Assembly: GCA_003529325.1 (NCBI GenBank)
Contig: DPVW01000174.1
Span: forward strand, 1 to 9,416
DNA from: Candidatus Latescibacterota bacterium
GTDB taxonomy: Bacteria; Latescibacterota; UBA2968; UBA8231
Direction: 5' to 3'
Length of the DNA stretch: 9,416 nt
The notes beneath the pieces are model-generated. The model had not been told where the DNA came from, searched no databases, and was given only the letters and a program-made list of their open reading frames with translations. Of this stretch, positions 1-7,288 are shown in pieces. The first letter of the stretch is position 1. The number at the start of each line of letters is the position of its first letter. Made by a program: the position numbers and the translations under genes.

Positions 1-1479
1 ACCGAGTGCAATCAGTTCGGTGGTTCACCTATCGATTTGGACTGGTTTGAACGCTACGAACTGTTGTGGGGGGATGACATGCTGGCCGCCAAAACCGGCG
101 TCGTCGGTGGGGCGCTTGCTGTACTGACCGAGGCTGGCGCCGATATCGCGCCGCTGCTGTCAGCCAGCACCTGTCCTGGTGGCAGTATTACCGCCGATTG
201 CTACCACCGACTGCGAACAGAACTGCTCGACCGGTTGCAGGCGGCGCTGCCTGTAGAGGGTGTGTTGTTGCCCCTGCACGGGGCGGCTGTCGCCGAAGGT
301 GTCGATGATCCGGAGGGGGATCTGATCAGTGCTGTGCGGCAACTGGTGGGACGTGACATAGCGCTGGTGGCCACTCTCGATTTGCATGCTCACGTCACTC
401 GCGCCATGGTCGAAAATGCCCACGGCCTCGTCGCCTGGGAGACCTATCCCCACCGTGACGCACAGAGCACGGGAGCACGAGGCGCGCGACTCCTGCTCGA
501 CACCATCGCCGGCAAATGTCGCCCGGCGATGGCGCTGGCCAAGGTCCCCGTCATCGTCGGTGGTCTGCGCGGATCAACGGATGGCGACGGCGCTTTCGCC
601 CGCATCATGCGCGCCGCCAAGGCGCACGAAGCGCACGGTGACATCCTGTCGGCGAGCGTCTTTCTTGTGCACCCATTTCTCGACCAACCCGATCTCGGGG
701 GTGGGGGTCTGTACATCACCGACGGGGACGCCAGCCGATCACGGGCTTTGGCGGTGGCAACGGCCAACGATTTCTGGGCTGCAAGACATGAACTGGAGGC
801 GCACGCCGTAGCCCCTGCCGAAGCGATCGGCGCTGGTCTTGCCATCGACGGTGGTCCGGTGGTCCTGGTGGAGGCCGCCGATTGTGCCGGCGGCGGTGCT
901 TCCGGTGACAGTGTCGCCACCCTGCGGGCTTTGCTCGAACGGGAGCCAGCGCCCGACGCTCTGGTTCCCGTGGTCGACCCCGTTGTCGCTGAAGCTTGTC
1001 ACAAGGCGGGCGTGGGCGCACAACTGCACGTGCACCTCGGTCATGGACTGGATCGCAAATGGGGGAAACCACTGGCCATCGACGCCCGCGTCGTGTCTCT
1101 CCATGATGGTCGGTTCCGCTACCGAGGTGGCATCTGGGATGGCGTCGTCGGGGAGATGGGTCCCACGGCGGTACTGGCCATCGATGCAGTACGTGTGCTG
1201 GTCGCCAGTCACGCCACCTACGACTGGGCCGATGAACAATGGCTGGCGGTCGACATCGATCCACGGCAGTGCAAGTTTGTCGTCGCCAAGAATCCGATGA
1301 ATTTCCACAATGTGTATGACCATGAGGCTGCCGCCGTGTTCATCGTCGATACCCCGGGACCGACACCGGCAACCATTGCCCAGCATCCCCTGCAGCGTAT
1401 GCGGCGGCCCTACTTCCCCGCCGACGACGACATCGCGGAGCTCGAACCGACGGTGTGGACGAATGAGGGGTTGTGGTGA
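1..1479 (+). CDS. M81 family (MlrC/microcystinase C-like) metallohydrolase, 5' partial
   Basis: The frame is open from base 1, giving 492 visible residues. M81 proteins are usually about 500 residues, so probably only some ten N-terminal residues are missing; the TTG at 37 is internal, because the conserved ETN-type motif (read here as TECNQF) lies before it. In order I see TECNQFGG (nt 1-24), PLHGAAVAEGVDDPEGDL (nt 271-324), LDLHAHVT (nt 376-399), ETYPHRD (nt 439-459) and, in the MlrC C-terminal domain, a Gly-rich AGGGASGDS loop (nt 886-912). From memory of MlrC work, zinc is held by a Glu in the first motif, the D-x-H pair and a later His; all are present here (nt 4-6, 379-381, 385-387, 451-453), with matching spacing. 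There is no visible signal peptide, but the true N-terminus is absent. The family includes the enzyme that degrades linearised microcystin, but most members have unknown substrates. Family call is firm; substrate is unknown. It is the first visible gene of the plus-strand operon. Confidence 0.93.
   Translation, partial: TECNQFGGSPIDLDWFERYELLWGDDMLAAKTGVVGGALAVLTEAGADIAPLLSASTCPGGSITADCYHRLRTELLDRLQAALPVEGVLLPLHGAAVAEGVDDPEGDLISAVRQLVGRDIALVATLDLHAHVTRAMVENAHGLVAWETYPHRDAQSTGARGARLLLDTIAGKCRPAMALAKVPVIVGGLRGSTDGDGAFARIMRAAKAHEAHGDILSASVFLVHPFLDQPDLGGGGLYITDGDASRSRALAVATANDFWAARHELEAHAVAPAEAIGAGLAIDGGPVVLVEAADCAGGGASGDSVATLRALLEREPAPDALVPVVDPVVAEACHKAGVGAQLHVHLGHGLDRKWGKPLAIDARVVSLHDGRFRYRGGIWDGVVGEMGPTAVLAIDAVRVLVASHATYDWADEQWLAVDIDPRQCKFVVAKNPMNFHNVYDHEAAAVFIVDTPGPTPATIAQHPLQRMRRPYFPADDDIAELEPTVWTNEGLW
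1465..1470 (+). promoter_or_regulatory. Ribosome binding site for the first Gfo/Idh/MocA gene
   Basis: GAGGGG lies inside the end of the M81 gene, 5 bases before the GTG at 1476 and only 2 before the alternative GTG at 1473. The spacing and the resulting GTGA stop/start overlap favour 1476 as the start. Confidence 0.55.
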
Positions 1480-2576
1480 ACCGGCGCGTCGCCCTCATCG
1501 GCACGGGACGGGTCGGGTATCAATTCACCTTTTCCGACCTGGCCGACAACCATGCTGAAGCGATCCTCGCAAGCGACGATCTGCAGTTGGTGGCTGGCGT
1601 CAATCGTGGTCGTGAGAAACTCGATGCCTTCGGTCAACGTTTTGGTGTGGATGCGTTGTTCCACGATTACCGGCAGATGCTCGACAGGGTCAAACCGGAC
1701 ATCGTCATCGTCGCCACCCACCCCGAACTGCATTGTGACATGGTCGTAGAGTGCGCGTCGGCGCCCTCGGTGCGTGCCATCATCTGCGAAAAGCCGATGG
1801 CGCTGTCGGTGGAAGAGTGTGACCGCATGATCGACGCTTGCGAGCGCCATCAGGTCCTGCTGCAGGTGAACCACAATCGTCGCTGGCATCCCGAGTGGCA
1901 GCTCGCCGGTCGCTTGCTGTCAGAGGGTGCCATCGGCGAATTGAACCACATCACCTGTCATATGGACGGCTGCAAACCTGATCCTGCGTGGCGCTCTCAG
2001 AACGAAGGTCCACTGCTGCACGATTACACGCACTACTTTGATCTGATGGATCTGTACGGTGGACCCTTGTCCTGGTTGTGTGGTATGGCCGAGCAACGTC
2101 GCCGTCCGTGGGCGATGGAGGACTTTGCCGCTGCCTTCATGAAGTTCGACAATGGTGTGAGTGGTACGATCTGCGGTGCGGAACTCACAGTCTACACGGA
2201 TCTGGCCTTCGAGTTGCGTGGCACGACGGGCGTTCTGCGTATGTTGCCAGAAACCGTGCACCTGTGGGCGGCGCAGAAGGGCAATTACGAACCGGACTCC
2301 GGCTTTCAGTGGAGTGGCCTGCAGCCGCAGTCGCTCGAACGGCCGGCGCCGAGCAGCACGTATGTCACGGCGCTTGACGAACTCGTCGCCGCCCTGGATG
2401 GCCACGGGCGTCTGCGTTCCGATGGCGCCGTCGGGCGCCGCTCGTTGGAGATGGTCACCGCCGTATACCAATCCCAGCTGGCCGACAATCGGCCGATTTC
2501 ACTGCCATTGACAGACCGTAGCAACACGATCGTCGCCCTGCGCGAAGCAGGGTGGTTCACCGAGCGACAGACCTGA
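1476..2576 (+). CDS. Gfo/Idh/MocA family NAD(P)-dependent oxidoreductase
   Basis: A 366-residue protein of the usual length for this family, which oxidises or reduces sugars, inositols and related polyols with NAD(P). The Rossmann domain opens with VALIGTGRVG (glycine motif at residues 9-14). The cofactor/substrate signature CEKPMA has its Lys at residue 106, followed by NHNRRWHP (132-139). The C-terminal alpha/beta domain begins near residue 140 and carries the active-site segment LLHDYTHYFDL, with Asp183 and His186 in the positions of the usual D-x-x-x-H pair. The start is placed at GTG 1476, which overlaps the M81 stop as GTGA; the GTG at 1473 would add one Val. The 4-base overlap indicates translational coupling with the M81 gene. 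The protein looks intact and catalytic and appears cytoplasmic. Substrate cannot be deduced. Confidence 0.93.
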   Translation: MNRRVALIGTGRVGYQFTFSDLADNHAEAILASDDLQLVAGVNRGREKLDAFGQRFGVDALFHDYRQMLDRVKPDIVIVATHPELHCDMVVECASAPSVRAIICEKPMALSVEECDRMIDACERHQVLLQVNHNRRWHPEWQLAGRLLSEGAIGELNHITCHMDGCKPDPAWRSQNEGPLLHDYTHYFDLMDLYGGPLSWLCGMAEQRRRPWAMEDFAAAFMKFDNGVSGTICGAELTVYTDLAFELRGTTGVLRMLPETVHLWAAQKGNYEPDSGFQWSGLQPQSLERPAPSSTYVTALDELVAALDGHGRLRSDGAVGRRSLEMVTAVYQSQLADNRPISLPLTDRSNTIVALREAGWFTERQT

Positions 2577-2586
2577 GAGGGACCAC

Positions 2587-3591
2587 GTGGGCAAGACGAA
2601 GAGAAAGACTGCAAGCTCCCGGCGACGCAAGACCATCCGGATTGCCGTCATCGGCGCTGGCGGACGGGCCGCTGGCGCCCACTATCCCTGTTTTGTCGAG
2701 TTGCCGGCATGCGATCTGGTCGCCGCTTGCGATGTTGATGAAGAGCGCCTTGCTGGGGTCTGCGATCGCTTTGGCATCGCCGGGCGCTACACCGACTTCC
2801 GTCGCATGATCGAAGTGGAAAAGCCAGATGCCGTCTACGCATTCATGCCACCGCACCACCTCTATGATGTGGCGGCTGAAGTGATGGAACGCGGCTGTCA
2901 TCTGTTCATCGAAAAACCACCGGCGGTGACGACGGAGCAGGTCCGACAATTGGCGGCCATCGCCCGGCGACAGAAAGTCCACACCGGTGTCACCTTCCAG
3001 CGACGATTCTCACCCCTGATCCGCCAGGGCAAGGCGCGCTGCGAGGCCCGCGGCGCCGTACACACCGCGCATGCCTCGTTCTACAAGAATTGGGTCGGTG
3101 GAGCCCCATACTACAAAGGGGGAATGGACATGCTGACGTGCGACGGCATCCACGCTGTCGATACGCTACGCTATCTGTGTGGGGGGGAAGTCGAATCCGT
3201 CGCCGCCGACAACAGACGGCTCGACGCCGGCCATTGGAACCTGCACCTGGCGCTGGTGCGCTTTTCATCCGGTGCCACGGGCTTGCTGCTCAACAATTTC
3301 ATGGCGGGACGACGCATCTTCAGCGTCGAGATCCACGCTCCCGGTATCAGTTTCTTTGGTGATCCAGAGGAAGGGGGTCAACTCTATGCCGACAATCAGA
3401 ACGAGCCCGCGGAGAGGCTCGATCCCTTCGAGCTGGCGGGCAGCCAGGAAAGCCATCGAGCCTTCGGTGCCTTTGACACCCACCTGCATTTCCTCGACTG
3501 CCTGCGCAAAGGGCGTGCACCTGAAACCGCCTTTGACGACGCCGCGAAGACGATGGCCCTCGTCGACGAGGTCTACGGCAACCAGATTTGA
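2587..3591 (+). CDS. Gfo/Idh/MocA family NAD(P)-dependent oxidoreductase, second copy
   Basis: A 334-residue Gfo/Idh/MocA enzyme clearly diverged from the one just upstream. It begins at a GTG preceded by GAGAGGG (2575-2581) at 5-base spacing, right after the upstream TGA, so it is in the same operon. The first 18 residues are strongly basic (many Lys/Arg) before the first beta strand IRIAVIGAGGRAAG (glycine motif at residues 23-28), an unusual extension for the family; an internal start would remove it, but no good ribosome site was noticed there. IEKPPA has Lys110, FQRRF spans residues 137-141, and CDGIHAVD (185-192) carries the Asp186/His189 pair. The C-terminal part resembles sugar or myo-inositol dehydrogenase-like members. 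All key residues are present, so it should be active; substrate is unknown. It may act before or after the upstream paralogue. Confidence 0.92.
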   Translation: MGKTKRKTASSRRRKTIRIAVIGAGGRAAGAHYPCFVELPACDLVAACDVDEERLAGVCDRFGIAGRYTDFRRMIEVEKPDAVYAFMPPHHLYDVAAEVMERGCHLFIEKPPAVTTEQVRQLAAIARRQKVHTGVTFQRRFSPLIRQGKARCEARGAVHTAHASFYKNWVGGAPYYKGGMDMLTCDGIHAVDTLRYLCGGEVESVAADNRRLDAGHWNLHLALVRFSSGATGLLLNNFMAGRRIFSVEIHAPGISFFGDPEEGGQLYADNQNEPAERLDPFELAGSQESHRAFGAFDTHLHFLDCLRKGRAPETAFDDAAKTMALVDEVYGNQI

Positions 3592-3718
3592 CGCCACGTC
3601 GGGGCGCGGTTGGCACGCCGCGATTGTAGTACAGAACCAGCGTGCTCGCCCTCCACACAGGGGCGCCAGTAGTTTCACATTTCCGTCTACCTTCTTGCAA
3701 CCCGAGATGAGGTGTCCG
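3592..3718. other. 127-base intergenic gap with no identified element
   Basis: Apart from the ribosome site at its end, I found no supported feature. There is a weak 5-bp stem, CGCCC/GGGCG, around 3647-3666 without a T-tract. TTGGCA at 3610-3615 could pass for a -35 box, but no matching -10 lies 16-18 bases downstream. The gap is much larger than the other junctions in this strand's cluster, so a separate promoter for the next gene is possible but unproven. Confidence 0.4.
3709..3714 (+). promoter_or_regulatory. Ribosome binding site deciding a TTG start
   Basis: GAGGTG lies 4 bases before the TTG at 3719. An in-frame ATG at 3707 lies just ahead of it, with no comparable site upstream. This favours TTG 3719, giving an N-terminus MSKPLRVAAI that runs directly into the first beta strand. 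Confidence 0.5.
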
Positions 3719-4915
3719 TTGAGCAAGCCGTTGCGTGTCGCTGCCATCTGCACCATCTATCATCCCAAGTCTCACGCCGACGTCATCGTCACCAAGTTCC
3801 TGGAGGGAGCCTCCACCGACGAGGGGTTCTACCGGTTCGACGACATCGAAATCGTGTCGATGTACATCGATCACATACTGGAGAACGATGTCGGCGTCGG
3901 TCGAGCTGAAGAGCACGACATCCCGATTTATCCAAGTATCCGGCGCGCCTTGCACGCCGGCTCCAACAGCCTTGACGTGGACGCTGTGCTCCTTATCGGT
4001 GAACACGGCGATTATCCGTGGAATAAACAAGGCCGGCACATGTACCCGCGCCGCTACTTCTTCGAGCAGATCGCCGGCGTATTCTCCGAGAGCGATCGTG
4101 TCGTTCCCGTGTTCAGTGACAAGCACCTGGCCTATGCCTGGCAGGATGCGGCCTGGATGTGGTCGCGCAAACAGGAACTGGGCATCCCCCTGATGGCGGG
4201 CTCCTCCTTGCCACTGTCGTGGCGGCATCCCTGGTTGGAGTACGACAAGGGTGGTGTGCAACTCGACGAGGTACTCGCCCTCAGCTACGGTTCGGTGGAG
4301 GCCTACGGATACCACGCGCTGGAGACGCTACAGTGTATGGTCGAGCGTCGTCACGGTGGTGAGACGGGCGTTGCCTCGGTACAATGCCTGGAGGGTGATG
4401 ATGTCTGGCGTGCCCGCGATCGGGGAGAGTGGTCACAGGAACTGGCTCTGGCAGCCCTGGCCCCGTCGGAACACAAGAATGGCGACAATCCCGAGGATTG
4501 CGAAAAGCCATCCCTCTTTCTGCTGCGTTACACCGACGGCCTCAAGGCGTCGGTGCTACATCTTGAGGGTTATGTACAGGAATTTGCCTACGCCGCTCGG
4601 CGACGGGACGGCACGATCGAAGCTTGCGAATTCTACTTGCAGAACGACGGGCCCTTCTCTCACTTCGGCTATCTGACGCGCAACATCGAGACTTTTTTCA
4701 AAAGCGGCGTGCCCCCCTATCCATGCGAGCGCACATTGCTGACAACGGGTGTCATCGATGCAGCGATGATTTCACGCTACGAGGACCAGCGCGTCGTCGA
4801 AACACCCTATCTGAATATCCGCTACGAGTCCTATGATCAGCTACCACTGCGGCCGCGGGGCGAGCGACCGATGGGTCCCTGTCTCGATCCAGCGGCACCG
4901 GACCTGCCAGCCTGA
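3719..4915 (+). CDS. Uncharacterised Gfo/Idh/MocA-like protein lacking the nucleotide-binding glycine motif
   Basis: A protein of 398 residues (402 if it starts at ATG 3707) that I do not recognise as a named enzyme. Its outline resembles Gfo/Idh/MocA: a hydrophobic first strand LRVAAICTIY; a strand and turn DVDAVLLIGEHGDYP (residues 86-100) where dehydrogenases have the A-T-P/H segment; FSDKHLA (132-138) where they have EKPLA, keeping one Lys; then LMAGSSLP and a long beta-rich C-terminal half with GSVEAYGYHALETL (191-204), resembling the helix that normally holds the active-site His. The G-x-G-x-x-G loop is absent; CTIYHPKSHADVIVTKFL occupies that place. It may therefore bind another ligand, be a non-catalytic partner, or use a variant cofactor site. 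The C-terminus is Pro-rich. It lies downstream of two true Gfo/Idh/MocA genes in the same direction, suggesting a shared pathway. The fold assignment is an inference; that the gene is real is clear from its conserved-looking, uninterrupted frame. Confidence 0.8.
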   Translation: MSKPLRVAAICTIYHPKSHADVIVTKFLEGASTDEGFYRFDDIEIVSMYIDHILENDVGVGRAEEHDIPIYPSIRRALHAGSNSLDVDAVLLIGEHGDYPWNKQGRHMYPRRYFFEQIAGVFSESDRVVPVFSDKHLAYAWQDAAWMWSRKQELGIPLMAGSSLPLSWRHPWLEYDKGGVQLDEVLALSYGSVEAYGYHALETLQCMVERRHGGETGVASVQCLEGDDVWRARDRGEWSQELALAALAPSEHKNGDNPEDCEKPSLFLLRYTDGLKASVLHLEGYVQEFAYAARRRDGTIEACEFYLQNDGPFSHFGYLTRNIETFFKSGVPPYPCERTLLTTGVIDAAMISRYEDQRVVETPYLNIRYESYDQLPLRPRGERPMGPCLDPAAPDLPA

Positions 4916-4949
4916 GGAAACTCTCCGACCACGACGGCCTACCCTTCGG

Positions 4950-5744
4950 TCAGCGAAGCGGGTTGCGGCGTGCCAGCTCAGGCAACAACTCGGGCAACGG
5001 CAGATTGGCACGCGCCTGCCATGCAGCGGCGCGACGCTCCAACTCGCCCCAGGCGGGCAACCCCAGACAGGGCAGGCCAAGAGCAATGCAGTTGAGCTTG
5101 CCAGCCACCGGCAAGTAAAGGATCTGCTCGAAGCAAGACTCCAACAACTGGCGTACTCGACGCTCAACGAGGCGGTCGATGCCATACCACAAGTTGGCGG
5201 CCAGGACCCCACCGGTGGCGATGTGGCGACGGCAGGCGGGTAAAAAGTCTGGCGCGAAGACGGCGGGAGACATGCCGTCGCTGGTGTGCAGGTCCATCAA
5301 GATCAGATCCCACGGCGCAGCTGGCGGCTGCTGGATGAAGGCATTGCCGTCGCCGATATGCAGCCGCAGTCGATCGTGGTCGACGGGTAACGAAAAGAAC
5401 CGCTGCGCCACGTCGACGACGGCGGGTCGCAGTTCGGCGACGTCGACCTCGCTGTCAGTACACCACCGCAGCATGAACTTGACCAGCGACCCGCCGCCGA
5501 GTCCGAGCATCAGCGTCCGCGCGGGATCGGCATTCATGAACAACAACGCCGTCATCATGCAGCGGGTATACTCGAGGGCGAGTTCCTCAGGTCGGGCGAC
5601 AAACATCGTACTCTGCCGCGCCTGGGTGCCGAAGTGCAGGGAGCGCAGCCGGCCGTCGTGTTCATCGACGACATCCAGCGGTCCGTATTCGTCTTCTGCC
5701 TGGTAGATGATGTCGCCCTGGTAGACGACGCGCGACGGCGGCAT
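4950..5744 (-). CDS. Spermidine synthase-like class I SAM-dependent methyltransferase-fold protein
   Basis: A 264-residue protein with the layout of the spermine/spermidine synthase family: an N-terminal beta domain (GPLDVVDEHDGRLRSLHFG, residues 21-39, then QARQSTM) and a Rossmann domain with LMLGLGGGSL (78-87), VDVAELRPAVVDVA (100-113, Glu104 as the likely ribose-binding acid), the GDGNAF loop (131-136) and WDLILMDLHTSDGMSP (145-160). Two features argue against a true aminopropyltransferase: the family's GGGDGG loop is GLGGGS here, losing the Asp, and the usual D-S-x-D-P motif reads DLHTSDG. A methyltransferase or other SAM-type ligand role is as likely. The ATG overlaps the sulfatase TGA by one base (TGATG), so the gene is translationally coupled and depends on the sulfatase message. 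It is the last gene of the minus-strand unit. Family is confident; the reaction is not. Confidence 0.87.
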   Translation of the reverse strand: MPPSRVVYQGDIIYQAEDEYGPLDVVDEHDGRLRSLHFGTQARQSTMFVARPEELALEYTRCMMTALLFMNADPARTLMLGLGGGSLVKFMLRWCTDSEVDVAELRPAVVDVAQRFFSLPVDHDRLRLHIGDGNAFIQQPPAAPWDLILMDLHTSDGMSPAVFAPDFLPACRRHIATGGVLAANLWYGIDRLVERRVRQLLESCFEQILYLPVAGKLNCIALGLPCLGLPAWGELERRAAAWQARANLPLPELLPELARRNPLR

Positions 5745-7240
5745 CAGCCCGGCCCACGCCAGTCTTGGATCGAAGCCTGCGCCCGGTCGCGCCAGCGTGC
5801 GTAATTGGGTGACAGCCGCAGTGCCCCATCCGTTTGGGGCACGAGTTCACCCCCCTGACCACGGGGGTCGCCTCGAGTCTCGTTGACGGTAGCCAGGCGT
5901 TGCCGCCACACGTCGATGCGCGACTGCCACGCCGCATCGGCAGACAGATCAACACACTCACCCGGATCTGCCGTCAGATCGAAAAACTGCTCTGCGCCAC
6001 TGTGGTGAAACCAGATATACTTCTGGCAGCCGTCGGTGACGTACTGCATGCCATGCTCCGCGTCGTAGCAGGTGGTGTGTTCTCCCTGCACAAAGTCACG
6101 CCAACCGTCAGCCCCGTCGCGCACCAGCGACAACAGGCTGCTACCGTCCACCGAGTCCGGGATCTCGACCCCTGCCGCGTCGAGCAGCGTCGGCATGATG
6201 TCGCGCAGTTCTATCGGTTCATCGCGCACCGCACCCCGCGGCACCTCTGAGCCCCAGGCGCTGGGCCAATGCACAACGAAGGGAATCCGCGCCGAACCTT
6301 CATAGGCGTACGTTTTCCGCCAGTGGTGGTGGTCACCCATCATGTCGCCGTGGTCGGAGGCAAACAGGATCAGGGTATTGGCATAACCTTCGGGATCGCG
6401 CTTGCGGAACTCGTAGAGCAGGCGGCCGATCTGGTGATCGATAAAGGTGATGTTGCCGTAATATCCGGCGCGGGCCCGTTGTGTCTCGCGGTCTGAACGG
6501 TGCGACCGGGGGGCGTTGACATCGGCCACTTTGTGATCGTAACGCGACGCCCAGTCGCCGACATGTGCCGGTGGAATGTCGGGATGGTCGACATACATAT
6601 CCCAATAGGACTGCGGCGGATCGTACGGTGAATGGGGCCGGGCAAATGACAACCAGAGGAAGAAGGGAGAGGTCGGGTCACGGGTTGCCAATGCGCCTAT
6701 GCCTTCACTCGCCGTCCAATAGGTCGGGTGCAGATGTTCGGGCAGGTGCGAGGGCCGCGCCATCCAGCTGTTCCAGTCGATGGAGTGATCTCGATACCCA
6801 TACTCCCCCTCCTTGGCGCGATCGAAGTGTGCGTGGTAGTCGGAGGTGAATCCATCATCGCGACGTCCGGACTCATCCAACGTCATCTGGTGGAATCCCT
6901 GGAGACGGCGTTGCGGCGCATGGTGCGCCTTGCCGACCAGTTGCGTGTGGTATCCGGCAGCCGCCAGTTCTCCTGGCAAGGTTGCCGGGTATTCCAACGC
7001 GTCATTCCCCGCCATCGTCAAGCGCCCATGGTTCCATTGATCCATACCGGTAATGATGCCTGCCCGCGCCGGGGTACAGGAGGGCACCGACGTGTAGGCG
7101 CTACGGAAGCGTGTGCCATTGCTGGCGAGTTCATCGATGTAAGGCGTCTCGACAGCGGGGTGTCCGTCGCAGCCCAGACAATCACCGCGCTGTTGATCGG
7201 TGGTAATCAGTAACAGGTGGGGTTTCTTATAGCGGCTCAA
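5744..7240 (-). CDS. Sulfatase (type I, formylglycine-dependent), apparently cytoplasmic
   Basis: A 498-residue alkaline phosphatase-superfamily sulfatase that should hydrolyse a sulfate (or possibly phosphonate) ester. The signature CTPAR has Cys55, the residue that must be oxidised to formylglycine, and Arg59. Other expected active-site residues are Asp15 in LLLITTDQQRGD, Lys104 and His106 in LVGKAHH, His203 in ARPHSPYDPP, the metal pair Asp296/His297 in FASDHGD, and Lys309 in HWRKTY. The C-terminal FFDLTADPGECVDLS (419-433) is a familiar end-domain segment. The start is TTG 7240, with GGAGA at 7251-7255 ten bases before it. The protein begins only about seven residues before the first core strand, leaving no room for a signal peptide; most bacterial sulfatases are exported, so this one probably acts inside the cell. 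It lies 48 bases after the transporter gene and overlaps the next gene by one base. The natural substrate is unknown. Confidence 0.95.
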   Translation of the reverse strand: MSRYKKPHLLLITTDQQRGDCLGCDGHPAVETPYIDELASNGTRFRSAYTSVPSCTPARAGIITGMDQWNHGRLTMAGNDALEYPATLPGELAAAGYHTQLVGKAHHAPQRRLQGFHQMTLDESGRRDDGFTSDYHAHFDRAKEGEYGYRDHSIDWNSWMARPSHLPEHLHPTYWTASEGIGALATRDPTSPFFLWLSFARPHSPYDPPQSYWDMYVDHPDIPPAHVGDWASRYDHKVADVNAPRSHRSDRETQRARAGYYGNITFIDHQIGRLLYEFRKRDPEGYANTLILFASDHGDMMGDHHHWRKTYAYEGSARIPFVVHWPSAWGSEVPRGAVRDEPIELRDIMPTLLDAAGVEIPDSVDGSSLLSLVRDGADGWRDFVQGEHTTCYDAEHGMQYVTDGCQKYIWFHHSGAEQFFDLTADPGECVDLSADAAWQSRIDVWRQRLATVNETRGDPRGQGGELVPQTDGALRLSPNYARWRDRAQASIQDWRGPG

Positions 7241-7288
7241 CGTTTCGTCTTCTCCGTTCAGGCGTCGGCTCGGCGGCGCGCCTCTTTA

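Noticed and set aside
699..709. G-rich run (GGGGGTGGGGG) as a possible frameshift
   Set aside because: The M81 frame continues with family-like sequence on both sides (DQPDLGGGGLYITDG), so no shift is needed.
444..920. Minus-strand frames inside the M81 gene
   Set aside because: Composition is Ala/Pro/Arg/Ser-rich with no motif, and they lie opposite a clearly conserved coding frame.
3181..3187. Seven-G run as a possible frameshift in the second oxidoreductase
   Set aside because: The frame reads CGGEVES and continues normally to the stop.
3611..3630. Sigma-54-like promoter TGGCAC followed by TTG
   Set aside because: TGGCAC is a perfect -24 half, but the TTG lies two bases too far downstream and is not followed by C, so the strict -24/-12 spacing is broken.
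3179..3718. Upstream extension of the third Gfo-like protein, or its fusion to the second oxidoreductase
   Set aside because: The frame is open, but the stretch overlaps the well-supported oxidoreductase gene in another frame and has shadow-like Ser/Arg/Pro-rich composition; a ribosome site supports the start at 3719.
4916..4949. Bidirectional terminator between the convergent genes
   Set aside because: Only a 4-bp GACC/GGTC pairing is visible, and there is no T-tract on either strand.
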